A stretch of DNA of 64,000 nt, from positions 47,464,911-47,528,910 of the forward strand of contig CP136066.1 of assembly GCA_032622095.1 (NCBI GenBank), written 5' to 3'. This DNA is from Siphonodentalium dalli (Eukaryota > Mollusca > Scaphopoda > Gadilida > Siphonodentaliidae). The notes under the pieces are model-generated. The model had not been told where the DNA came from. It saw only the letters and a list, made by a program, of their open reading frames with translations, and did no database searches. Below are positions 35,655-45,960 of the stretch, piece after piece. Within the stretch, counting starts at the first letter, position 1; the number at the start of each line of letters is the position of its first letter. Both the position numbers and the translations under genes were made by a program.

Positions 35655-38190
35655 CTGTAATTATACTTCCATGGTGTAGCCAAGGAAGTATATTGTTTTT
35701 CTATTGGGGTCGTTTTCCGTTTATTTGGAAATACTCAGAAACTAATGGCAGTGGGAACGCGAAATCTATAGCGAATATAGGCATCTGAGGTCTACTAAAC
35801 ATTAAGGTATCCGGATTTCGGCCCAATGTTCCCTTTTACGAATATTTTTCACGAAAATTCAAGATTGGTAAGTATGTTGGGGTCAATGAGTTCTTTGCCT
35901 TTGGCGCATAACGAATATTGTTCGCGTTTACCCCGCGGAGTTATTTCCCTTTATATGAAAAAATGTTATTTTATTATCTCGGAAATTATAAGGAGCAGAG
36001 CATCGAAAATTGGACCGTATGCACACCTCGGTATGCCATACTACCCACGGGCATCAAAACTTGTGTCCGCGCTTTCCCTGAAGAGTCACCGCCCATAAAT
36101 AGAAAAACCTCTATTGTATTGCACTCTGTTGTCCTCCCGTATCATTCCAGATAACTGCATTTGGTTTTCATAGTTTTTGATTGACCTTCATCTATTTAAG
36201 TATATGGATTCCCGGAACGAAAACAAACCCATACCGGAAAGGATTTTTGAAATCCGAGAAGAAAATGAATTTGCAATTTGGGCCGATGTGCTTGATAACA
36301 CATCTCCTCCGAAGATGTCGAGGTTTGGATGTCATCTGATACGCCAATGTGTGCGGACTGAAGAGGGCACGCGGTGAGCCAAATTGTGCCAGTGTCGGTT
36401 CAGTGTTGTGGGTCAGGGGAGGGGTGGTCCGAGGTACCAAAATGTATTTCGTCTCCGAATCGTGTGACACCTGGAATATAACATCTACCTTACTCGTTGA
36501 TCACAAAACTGAAAACAGATCGTAAATCCGTTAAAAAGTGGCGGAGATTTTGGAACTCAAAGTTTGAATATGGGCCCATATTCTTTCCAATAACCAGAAT
36601 GTTATTCGTCTCCGAATCAGATGAAATGTATAACAAACAATTACAGTGAGCAGCAGATAACAAAACTGAAAACTTTTTAATCCATTGGAAAACAACGGAG
36701 TTACGGGCCTTCAAATGTCACATATTGGGCCTGGTCTGGGGAGGGGTGGTCTGTGGTACCAATTTTTAATTCTTCTCGTAATCAGATGAAACTTGGAATA
36801 TAACATCTGCAAGACCAGCCGGTATATATACATTTTGCATTTGTGGGCCCATGTGCTTGATAACACATCTCATCCGAAGATGTCAAACGTTGAATGTCAT
36901 ATGATACGCCAATGCGTGTATGCTGAAGAGAGCACGCAGTGTGCCAAATTTTGCCAGCGTCGGTTCAGTGTTGTGGGTCAGGGGAGGGGTGGTCCGAGGT
37001 ACCAAAATTGATTTCGTCTCCGAATCGTGTGAAACCTGGAATATAACATCTACATTACTCGTTGATCACAAAACTGAAAACAGATCGTAAATCCGTTAAA
37101 AAGTGGCGGAGATTTTGGAACTCAAAGTTTGAATATGGGCCCATATTCTTTCCAATAACCAGAATGTTTTTTTTGTTTTCCAGCGCTCTAAATTTTGTAT
37201 TGCATATTCCGAATTGGACGAGTGGTCCAGACCCGAATATACCACTTAAAAATGTTTTTCCCGGGACTTTCCGCGTTACGGGGTACGGAAATATTGCACC
37301 TATTTTTCCCGTCAAATCCAAACCGGCTAATTAAAGAGCAAGATAATGTCGTAGCAGGTACGTGGGCATACTGTATGTACGTCCCAACAGTTTGACCGCT
37401 ATACTTTAAAAGTAACCTGCCCAACGGAGAATGCGAGTCAGGGTGGGTTGAGGCTACAGTGCGATTTTCTAATTTGCAGATGGAACGGTTTACTCGTGAC
37501 AACGCTATATAACATAAATATGTATACTTAAGTAGTCTTATCATTAACCTATCCAAACGGGCCAATGAAGGAGCAAGTTTAATGCAGTGGCATGCAAGCC
37601 GGTATACTGTAGGTACGCCTCCAAAATTTGACCTCTCTACTATAAACGCAACCTGCTCAGCGGAGTGGTTGTGTCGGGGTGGGTTCAGCTTTGGCAAATT
37701 CGACCGAAATCAAATGGGGAAAATTACTCCGAAAATCAGATATTGAGATAAAAAAAATTCGACGAGTGGATGTGATTAGTAGTATCTAAACGCAAGATTG
37801 GTACGCTTTTCCAAGTTTCAGAGTGGACGGTTTAACCCTGGTAGCGTGTAACGTTGTTAACGGGTGATATATATTACTCAAATGTTCTAACCAACTCTTT
37901 ATGACGCAAATTCAAATTGACTTATCATGGAGCAAGGCAAATCCATGAATATGTTCACATATATACTATAGGTATGTCCGCTCTACTATAAAAGGAGACG
38001 TGGCGTACGCCCCGGGGAAAGTCGAGGCTTTTGGCAAATTCCACCGAAACTCGTAAACGGGAAAAAATGGCAAATCGCGAATCAAGTGTTTTATATTTGT
38101 AACACTGCATGTGTTTGGTAGTATACAAGGACAACATTAGTTTCAGAGCGGACGGGTCGGCACTCCGCTAGCATTATCGATTGTGATATA
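35655..38190. repeat. Dispersed repeat assemblage, copy 1
   Basis: The block begins with TACTTCCATGGTGTAGCCAA, a hairpin end, and the following GTTTTTCTATTGGGGTCG. It continues through a TTATTTGAAAAAATGT/ATTATCTCGGAAATTATA block into GGTGGTCCGAGGTACC sequence and ends in three units of about 300 bp (from about 37260, 37545 and 37870) with GGTATACTGTAGGTACG and GGCAAATTCCACCG words. Pieces are collinear with 47290-49560 and 54990-58310. Probably nested, degenerate non-autonomous transposons. Confidence 0.75.
36280..37166 (+). repeat. Direct duplication of ~320 bp, 567 bp apart
   Basis: 36280-36602 and 36847-37166 are close copies sharing GATGTGCTTGATAACACATC, GTGTTGTGGGTCAGGGGAGG and AAAAGTGGCGGAGATTTTGG. 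They read through to the same CCAATAACCAGAATGTT edge. Confidence 0.9.
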
Positions 38191-38540
38191 GTTATCTCTC
38201 GATTACATCGTTAACTCTATTACAAAGACGTTAATGACTATAGTGTAGCGATGACGCACTGAAATACTAATTAATTCATTAACCAAGCGGACTTTTCTCC
38301 GCCATTAAAACTAAATTAAAGATTCTGAATCCGAAACTGAAAGAACTATCCAATAAATGTGAAATAACAGAGTTACGGTACATTAATATGCTTTACATCC
38401 GTTTGATCTACATGTCGATTACGATATAATCAGACATGCCAAATTTCGTGACCGTTGAAATTGATATGGGCGTCTTGGGGAGGGGTTATAATTAGCACTA
38501 AGATATATCCTTACCGAATAAAAATGAACTGATTGGCTGG

Positions 38541-38620
38541 GGTGAATGGTGGCTCAGTTGGTCACGACCATGGTGCAATAGACTGTCATTAAGCATCCAC
38601 GGTGGGTCGAACCAAATGAC
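38541..38620 (+). mobile_element. tRNA-like SINE head with pol III A and B boxes
   Basis: TGGCTCAGTTGG (38550-38561) matches the tRNA A box, and GGTCGAACC (38605-38613) matches the B box with one base missing in the T loop. Spacing of about 45 bases is typical of tRNA. The stems of a functional tRNA do not close, so this is more likely the head of a tRNA-derived SINE or a decayed tRNA. The tail of the element was not delimited. Confidence 0.5.
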
Positions 38621-38898
38621 ATAAACCTTTGGAATATATATCTTATTTAGAAATGTCAATGCAAGTCCACCATCGGATCACAAAACACCAATATGCATTC
38701 GCATGAAGAGGAACATACCTTTATGCATAACACACATGGAATGGGATACCATGGAAGTATATCTGATTCCATGGAATCTGACCTCTAGTTTCAGATTATT
38801 TTAGTCGGTCAAAAGCTATACAGAGCGTGTTTTTAATACATGTGTTTTACACCCGACTTTAAATATAACACAATTTATTTTATCTTATCATCACAGAT

Positions 38899-39060
38899 GC
38901 ACTATAATTGCAGGAGTATATTAACATACATGTATGTATCTGGAAGTGTTAAGAAATATGTTTTAAAGATCGACGGACCTATTTGACACCAAATTAATTA
39001 AACTTTCCGAAGGTATTTTTCAGCTTCCCATGCTGAAGGGAACATAAACATACTAATTGT
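38899..39060 (+). repeat. ~160 bp direct repeat, copy 1 (second copy 40213-40375)
   Basis: The block starting ATTGCAGGAGTATAT and containing AAAGATCGACGG, TTTCCGAAGGTA and TTTTCAGCTTCCC recurs at 40213-40375 with moderate divergence. The second copy ends about 240 bases beyond the cGLR stop codon. Confidence 0.85.
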
Positions 39061-40212
39061 AATCACCATTGTATGTACGGTACAAGCATCACCAAAACCA
39101 CATGCATGGGCTTGCAGTCTCCCTCGTGTGAATGGCACAGACATCACATGGGCGTGTCTTTAAGTAAAATATAAATACAAAAATATATTAGTTTAAAACG
39201 AGCTTGCAACTTTAAAAAAGCATAGCTAAACAATAAGTGAGATAAATGAGTCGCGGCAATATCGGATTCAGTAGACCGAAGCGCAGTTTAGTAGAATACG
39301 TGTAACACTTTGAGTAAGAGTATATACTCTGTTCCCACCAAATCATGGACGTGGCTAGAGGGTCTCCGTCGGGGGTGTCCACTTTCGGTAATTTCAACTG
39401 CACTCCCTTAATCAGACCAAACACAAGTGTTACATAATTCCATTTGCACTCACCTTGAAACTCAGTGCTCGGGCCTAATAATAGCCTATATATTCACAAA
39501 CCGTGGTTCTCTGTACCCGGTATGAGAACATTTAGATATATGAACCAGAAAAATTGCATAAATCTTAACATCTAGTGGTCCAACTCCAGACAAATGCACA
39601 TGGCTACGGACACGAGACCAGGACCATGGTTGTTCGGTCCGGTGTGTGAACATTTTCAAATCTGAAGAAGCCAATCGCAAAATCCTAGCATATAGACTAA
39701 ACTCAAGCCTTCCTAGAGTTGGAAATTTCAAACCTGACACGCCCACTTAGGTTGGAATATTTCCAACTGACGACAATTCCAATGACAATGTTGACCAAAT
39801 GTAGGAGTATATTGTTTTCTTAAATTAACTAGCTGTTTTTGACTGGCCAATGGGGAGGGACCAGGACACAAGCTTTTCAAGTGTTGGAAATTTCAAACCT
39901 GACACCCACTAAGGTTGGGAAATTTCCAAAAAATGGCCATTTCAGTCAAAATTTTGACCAAACGGAGGAAAATATGCAAATATTGGTCCAAAAGTATCCA
40001 CCCCAATACATTGTTTGAAAATCAAACTACAAGAACAGTTTCAACCTATTATTGGTATGAAATTTCCAACTGATGGTGTGTCAGGTATGAAATTTCCAAC
40101 TGTTGGAAATTTTGACCAAAGTTGCCCACCTCCAAACCCCCCTGCCGCCAGTAGAGGATTTCACATTACCCTAACCTTGGCAACGCCGGGTAACCCTGCT
40201 AGTATTAACTAA
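39061..40212. other. Repeat-bearing intergenic segment between the 160 bp repeats
   Basis: The word GGAAATTTCAAACCTGACAC occurs at about 39720 and 39885 and in inverted form (TGTCAGGTATGAAATTTCC) near 40078. The segment ends with GCCGGGTAACCCTGCTAGTA, a tail also found at 57947-57960 (GTCACCCTGCTAGTATA). That suggests a retroelement-type 3' terminus. Confidence 0.55.
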
Positions 40213-40375
40213 AATTGCAGGAGTATATAAACGTATGTATTTGGAAGAGTTAAGAAATCTGTTAAGAAAAGATTTAAAGATCGACGGTCCTATTCGACAC
40301 CAAACTAATTAAAGTTTCCGAAGGTAATTTTCAGCTTCCCAGGCCGAAGGAAACATAAACATACTTGCAATCACA

Positions 40376-40611
40376 TAGGCTGCGGACACACCTACCGTTG
40401 TAGCGATGGCATAGTAGGTGTGACATCTTATTACGGTGGAGTTCCGTGACAATAATCGACGTCATAATTACTATGCCATAGTTAGCCATGTCGCCCGATG
40501 TTGGATCTCGGTTGTTTTAAACAGCATCGATACACGCTATAGAAAACGGTTAGTTCCTTCTCGAGTGTAAAAGTGAACATGTTTCGCATTCAGCTTCAAT
40601 AGCGCAACATT
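40376..40611. other. 3' flank of the cGLR gene
   Basis: No AATAAA or ATTAAA in the minus-strand sense was found in the 240 bases after the stop codon, and no poly(A) tract marks a retrocopy. The 3' end of the transcript cannot be placed. Confidence 0.4.
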
Positions 40612-42624
40612 TTACGAACACTGCTCTCGGCGGAGTGTGGCGGCCATGAATTCCATCCATCCTGTGTGCGAATCTGAACATAAATACAACTTGCTGATTT
40701 CCAGCTTCACGTTCATCAAAGCGAAGTACGCCACATAACTTCGATATTCTATACTCTCCGAATTCATCGTTCGCATTATTCTTCCCGTCTGGTCACCTGA
40801 TCCGCGAGATGCCTTGATCCGAGCGCTAGTAACGAGAGCATATTCGACGTTAAGGTACAGTGACCCGATAACGTCAGACAATATGCATAAGTCTGCAAGA
40901 TAGTCACCGACTGGCGCCGACCTGATTGGAAAGGTGTCATTATCGAGAGGATAACTGAACGTTTTAATATGCCCGACTGCAAATGTCAGTAACTCTTTGG
41001 TCATTTTATTGACCAGTCTGTCGATATTTTCCTCAAACTGGTTACTGCTCACGGGGCTGTCATCAAGTCGTGACTTAAGTGAGATACCACGTAATACATG
41101 GTCAGCAACACTGTTCCCGTATGGTTTTAGCTTGGTAATGAAATCATCGGTGAAAGATAACCATTTATTCATTAAGATTTCTGATTCCCTCAATTCTCTT
41201 CTGACAGCATGTTGGTCCCTATTATTTTTGATTGTCGATCTGATCATGAATAACTCTTCTAAAGTGTCCTTATTTGAACCCAAAATGATAGACATAAATT
41301 CAACAAAGTCTTCATATTTAACACATTTATGTTGTCTAAAATTCATCCAAAGATCAACGCTCCTATTAAATGAAGTAAGCATTTGTTTACATGTTTCTAT
41401 ATTGTCGCGTATGACTACATGGGCTGGACACCTCATTATAACATATGCGGATAGTCGTTGTTTCATGACATTATAAGATACAATACCGGTTCCATACATG
41501 ACCTCTGCTATTTCTAGGATGTTCCTGATAGTAGACACATAACCAAGCGTCCAATCCGGGTGTTGTTCAGAGAGTGACTGTTGTTTCCCTAAATAAACAA
41601 ATATATAAACAGCAAGATCCATCCTTGTATGTGGTGTTATTCCTGCGATATCATAAGTGGTGAGACACAACCCGAGAAGAGACCATATACGCCTGCGGAT
41701 ATATATCAGATCAGATTCCAAGACACCGCTCACCAAGTTCATTTCAGGAACAAAATAATGAGGCATGAATCGATCATGTAAATACTGATCAATTCTCTTT
41801 AGTATATCCACCAATGTCAAGTGGTTTTCCCAAAATCGAGCGTCCGTCTTCTCGAAATGCCAGAGAGCTGTCGTCTTCAGATGGTAGGACGTCAACACTC
41901 CCCGGCCAAAATCTATGACGCGTCCGATTAGCTTCAACATCCTGAGAGTGACTATCTGGTTAACTGACATTGTTCTCAAAAGCACGACTTCTGCCTTAGC
42001 GAATGACAGACAGAAATCGTGCTCAGGGTCCGGGCCCGATGGAGCAGGTCGTGCCGCAAGATGAAATTCGCCACTGCTAATTAGATATATAATGTCGTCT
42101 GAAGGCCATGACCGTTCGCGTGTGGCAAATGAACGAACTATCTGCGATATACCGCCGATTCTTAGTTGTGGAACCAAGTCGATGGATCTGTTTTGCCCCC
42201 CGATGTGTATATTACCAACCTTCGAGAATCCAGACTGTTGACCAAATGGCTTAATTTCTCCAAATATCTCTTCACTCATGCTTCTAACAGGATCAGCCAG
42301 CATGTATTTCCCGTCACCCAAGAGGACTCTTGGTATGATATCTGCTATACCCTCATTAGATATTCGGGCATAACATGGGAGGTCCTCCCGGTATATCAGA
42401 TTGGATTCATCTATTTTTATGTTTCGGGGTTCGATCAGTATATCGATGTCACTTCCTTGAATTTCCACATCGCTCGCCGCGCTCCCTACTAATGTCGACT
42501 TATAACGATCAGACGACCGACGTGCTATATCTCTACTGGCAAGAGTTTGAAGTAGAATCCGGTTATAACGTGGAGATAAATCCGGTGAGTCCTCACTGTA
42601 TCGACTTCGTGACGGGGACGCCAT
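40612..42624 (-). CDS. cGAS-like receptor (cGLR), Mab-21 family nucleotidyltransferase
   Basis: A single uninterrupted frame of 670 residues. The family turns ATP/GTP into cyclic dinucleotides or related signals after sensing nucleic acid, upstream of STING. Visible core: GS of the nucleotidyltransferase helix turn at 47-48, the metal-binding pair D59-x-D61 (GSDIDILIE), a third acidic D149 in SIDLVPQLRIGG, then SWPSDD at 172-177. The Mab-21 C-terminal helical half follows: DFCLSFAKAEVVLL (203-216), SYHLKTTALWHFEK (246-259), W265 and HYFVPEMNLVSG (289-300). The zinc-thumb Cys/His insertion of vertebrate cGAS is absent, the connection between 216 and 246 being short. Residues about 320-670 match no domain I recognise; they lack membrane segments and look helical. 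The start ATG has A at -3 and G at +4. The gene looks intronless, intact and probably catalytic. Which ligand and product it uses cannot be told. Confidence 0.93.
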   Translation of the reverse strand: MASPSRSRYSEDSPDLSPRYNRILLQTLASRDIARRSSDRYKSTLVGSAASDVEIQGSDIDILIEPRNIKIDESNLIYREDLPCYARISNEGIADIIPRVLLGDGKYMLADPVRSMSEEIFGEIKPFGQQSGFSKVGNIHIGGQNRSIDLVPQLRIGGISQIVRSFATRERSWPSDDIIYLISSGEFHLAARPAPSGPDPEHDFCLSFAKAEVVLLRTMSVNQIVTLRMLKLIGRVIDFGRGVLTSYHLKTTALWHFEKTDARFWENHLTLVDILKRIDQYLHDRFMPHYFVPEMNLVSGVLESDLIYIRRRIWSLLGLCLTTYDIAGITPHTRMDLAVYIFVYLGKQQSLSEQHPDWTLGYVSTIRNILEIAEVMYGTGIVSYNVMKQRLSAYVIMRCPAHVVIRDNIETCKQMLTSFNRSVDLWMNFRQHKCVKYEDFVEFMSIILGSNKDTLEELFMIRSTIKNNRDQHAVRRELRESEILMNKWLSFTDDFITKLKPYGNSVADHVLRGISLKSRLDDSPVSSNQFEENIDRLVNKMTKELLTFAVGHIKTFSYPLDNDTFPIRSAPVGDYLADLCILSDVIGSLYLNVEYALVTSARIKASRGSGDQTGRIMRTMNSESIEYRSYVAYFALMNVKLEISKLYLCSDSHTGWMEFMAATLRREQCS

Positions 42625-43163
42625 TATTAATATATGGATATCGTATCCTGACGCACCCTCCGTGTGTCGATTTCAAGACCATGTTATCATTATGAATCCA
42701 CCAAGACTCATGACTTAGCTTTATTCTTCACAGCGCGTTCGTATTTCAAATGACAATATTTTAAACATTCATACTGTTCTCCGATTCTCAGTCCAGAAAA
42801 GTATTTACTGAAATATCGAACAAGAGTAGTTCGGAACTATTCTAGACATGACTCGCCTGAATAAGCACCATATTGATTTTTGGACGACGAAGCCGTGAGT
42901 TTTTATCCAACAACTCGGGTTTGCAATATTCAGCTATGATTTCTGAATTTATTATTCTATTTCACACAGAAAATCGCACGCAAACAAACGTCGTTTCCTA
43001 AATCATGTCACACATGATTCTCAACGAAAGGTCAGCCGGCTTGTTTTTATCATTGCTTCTGTCATACACCCGGATTACAGCTATATGTTTACACTGAATG
43101 TAACCTGTCCATCAGCGAGTATGGCTACTTGAATTAAACTCCCTCTTGTATTTTAATTCACAG
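42625..43163. promoter_or_regulatory. 5' flank of the cGLR gene
   Basis: The 540 bases upstream of the start codon (read on the minus strand) hold no other frame and no obvious repeat. TATATTAAT lies within 15 bases of the ATG, too close for a normal TATA box of an unspliced gene. A promoter should lie here, but no element can be named. Confidence 0.3.
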
Positions 43164-43336
43164 GCAATGTGACGTGTCATGATGATGATGTAATACTTAG
43201 TGGTCAGCTGTGGATGTTAAACCTCAACGAATCAGGTTCTTGTTATGAGTATTATAGTTACACTTGTTTGGCGGATTTTCATTTGGCAGGTACAAGTTCC
43301 ATTGGTAACTCTCCGTGTCTTTTTCGCATTATGCAC
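43164..43336 (+). CDS. Candidate internal exon of an unknown gene
   Basis: A pyrimidine-rich tract ending TTAATTCACAG precedes 43164, and a strong donor, CAC/GTAAGTAAT, follows 43336. Between them a 173 nt frame stays open, reading NVTCHDDDVILSGQLWMLN and on to a CYEYYSYTCLADF segment. Cys spacing and the GQLW/YTC words recall an immunoglobulin-like fold, but the resemblance is loose. No partner exon was recognised on either side. It could be a genuine exon or a chance pairing of splice-like signals. Confidence 0.3.
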
Positions 43337-43657
43337 GTAAGTAATAGTTGGAAACTAGCTTCCGTCCAGACTCCAGCTCACAGCGTGTCGTACAGGGGAT
43401 GTCGATGTAGGAATTCCAAAATATGATCAAGTGAGAAATAACATGCCGTCTTTCTGAAATAAAAAATAAATCAAAGATACCGCAGTGAATATTTAGCACC
43501 AACTCTTGTTCTGAGAATTGCACCCTTCTTTCTGGTTTTGAGAACGATTGATGTATATGTGGAACTACTAATCGTTGGGACTCTATAAATATACCATTAA
43601 CACGTGTTATAGCACCGAGTACATTGTTTCAAGATTCATAACCCGGACCCATCTTAA
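43337..43657. other. Gene-free stretch, nothing recognised
   Basis: AT-rich sequence between the exon-like segment and the MITE. Confidence 0.4.
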
Positions 43658-43980
43658 GTGCCACCGCAGACGCTACGATTAAAATCGTAAGTGGGGAAAA
43701 TCGTAGGTGGAGAAACTGTAGCTTGCCCGCAGACGCTACGGTGCTGCGATCTTTGCAGCTACGATTTTCGTGGTATTTACAACATGACCAGTGCGACAGT
43801 GGTCATGTGACAGCTACGATCGCTCGCGTTGCCAAAGTCACGCCACGATTTTCCTGGTAAAATCAAACAGTGCTTGATTGCTACGATTTGGCTACGATAT
43901 TGTCGTGGGCATGCGCATTGGATGCTTCCTCCTGCGATTTTCCCCACTTACGATTTTAATCGCAGCGTGTGTGGTGGCAC
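43658..43980. mobile_element. PIF/Harbinger-like MITE, 323 bp
   Basis: Inverted termini of about 50 bp start GTGCCACCGCAGACGC on the left and GTGCCACCACACACGC on the right (read inward). Both continue into a matching GATTAAAATCGTAAGTGG block. TAA flanks both sides (43655-43657 and 43981-43983), matching the TWA target preference of Harbinger elements. The interior is rich in GCTACGAT words and has no transposase. Confidence 0.85.
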
Positions 43981-44404
43981 TAAGGCCTAGACACACGTAC
44001 TGCCCAAAAGTATTGATATTCAAGTGATAGTTTCTCAAAATCGTGTCTGTATATGGTACATGTGATTAACGACACACAGTTTAAAAGTCATTCACACTTT
44101 AAAAGCACTCACAACTTTGCAACAGGAAACAGAAAAAAAATACATAATATTACGCATAACTATGCCTGTGTTGTTCATGTTTATAAACAAATATAATTGA
44201 TTGTTTGTGGAGCATTTGAATATACTCGCTTCCAAACTAACTAAATTTAAATGTCAGCGATGTCGAGAGTGATTTAATGTACGTAAACAGGTGGCGTGCA
44301 ACTCAGCCAAATACATGTGGCCAGTGCAACTCCACCAAATACATGTGGGCAGTGCAACTCAACCAACGGCATGTAAACTGAGCTCAACTACATACACGTT
44401 GTCG
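43981..44404. other. Gene-free stretch with a short tandem repeat
   Basis: Two to three copies of GTGCAACTC(A/C)(A/C)CCAA(A)TACATGTGG with about 30 bp spacing lie at about 44297-44370. Otherwise nothing. Confidence 0.5.
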
Positions 44405-45266
44405 AGAGACGGAAAGAACAAAAATAGAATAGTCTCAGCTATATCCGTGACTCAGTATGTTTTACAAATAAATGAACAGCGGCTGACGTACAGTATACGG
44501 CAAATATTTATTGCGATATCCATACACTCATATTTAAATTTTTTAAATCATATTGTCGATTCAAATAGAAGGACGTAACATGGTTAATGATCCGTTGGAG
44601 CCACATCTGAGAACATGATCACATGCCAATGATGATAAGAACAGAGCAATCTCGTATACACGTATACGTCGATATTTTGTATGTTCTTTCATATTTCATC
44701 CGGTATTCGGCCTTAATCATCTATATCATAGCTGTTAATTAGAGGATTTTTAAAATGTTTGGTATGTTATTGTATGACATGTGAGACAGCCGCATAAAGT
44801 AAATCGTCCCCACACCAACTGTCTTAACATAGTAATGGCTCTTGTTTCTATAGACATTTATGGAGCTTCTTATCTTTGTCGCTTCTCACCTCTATCGTCA
44901 TTGTTTTCCATTTGTATATATATGTGTATTGTTTTGAGGGACTCAGCTATGAGATAATATATGGTACTTCATTGTGAGTAGGAAACTAATGACAAACTAA
45001 TATAATAATATGAACATACGCTAGCGCAACAACGAGGGTAGCTGTGGCATTTAATTTTATTTTTATCAAAATTTGTTTATAGATTCCGTGGTATTCAGAC
45101 GGAGGGAGAAAGAAGAATAGTATAGTCTCAGTTATATCCGTGACTCAGTAATTATAAACAAATGGAGAGCGGCTGGTGTAGTATACGGAAATATGTATTG
45201 CGATTTTCATACACTCATACTTTATTCATTCGAATTTAAAATTTAAAAATCATATTGTCGCTTCCG
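44405..45266 (+). repeat. ~160 bp direct repeat pair (44405-44568 and 45100-45266)
   Basis: Both copies share ATAGTCTCAG(C/T)TATATCCGTG, ACTCAGTA, a GCGGCTG(A/G) block and CATATTGTCG near the right edge, with moderate divergence. The 530 bases between them hold no gene. The second copy ends about 190 bases before the LINE ORF1 remnant. Confidence 0.8.
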
Positions 45267-45455
45267 TGGGCTCAAAAAAGATGAAAAACATAAAAATATA
45301 AGGAGTCTAATGTTCTAAAACAAGATTCAAATTGCCCGAGACAAACCTTTTCATCTGAGGAAGAAGATTTATCGTAGAAAATGTATTTTAAAACAACATA
45401 AACGAGGCAAAACTGAAGTAACGCGAAAATAGGGAAGCCGACGGAAAGCCCAGCG

Positions 45456-45960
45456 ATGTCGGTATCGAAGCCGACCCCAACAAGAAGCAAAACAACGGAA
45501 AATATTGACAAAATGTATCAATGCAGCTCGTTTGAGGACATTCCGAAATGTTTCCAAATACTCCACAAGTCACTGAACGGCAAAATGGATGAAATGGAGT
45601 CAAAAATAGAAAAATTGACACTAAAAGTTCAAGATGTGGAAATATCGGCAAGTGAGTCAGAAAAACACATTAAAGATATAAAAGCAGACAAATTACCTGA
45701 CATGGAAAAGAGGCTAGAAGAGTTAACACTCTGGAATCAGAAGTAGACACAAAAATGACTGCAATGGACAAACTTCAAAAAAGTTCCGAAAACATGGAAG
45801 AAAATTCGGCATAGCAGTTAATTTGCCTTCAAATGTAGCCAAACTTCGAGCTCAATTGATTCAAGAGAAAAAGGAGATGAGTGTCGACGACAGGAAGCGA
45901 CACATGTTGATCTACCCCAAGAAAGAGCCTTTCATTAAATTACAAAGAAAAGAACAATAA
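45456..45960 (+). pseudogene. LINE ORF1 (L1/Tx1-type) remnant, frameshifted
   Basis: ORF1 proteins of L1-like retrotransposons are trimeric RNA-binding coiled-coil proteins. From 45456 a frame reads MSVSKPTPTRSKTTENIDKM, followed by a heptad-rich coiled coil (KMDEMESKIEKLTLKVQD; MEKRLEELT). It shifts frame at about 45728 into NTLESEVDTKMTAMDKLQKS. The central RNA-binding domain is missing. After another shift it ends with a typical ORF1 C terminus, LPSNVAKLRAQLIQEKKE and HMLIYPKKEPFIKL, to a stop at 45958. Two frameshifts and an internal deletion make it non-functional. No reverse transcriptase follows. Confidence 0.65.

Noticed and set aside
37188-37697. 169-codon minus-strand frame
   Set aside because: It spans two units of the dispersed repeat family, and the counterpart units at 57.3 and 58.0 kb do not keep the frame.
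40997-42695. Plus-strand frames at 40997-41476, 42166-42492 and 42375-42695
   Set aside because: They are antisense shadows of the cGLR gene or its edge.
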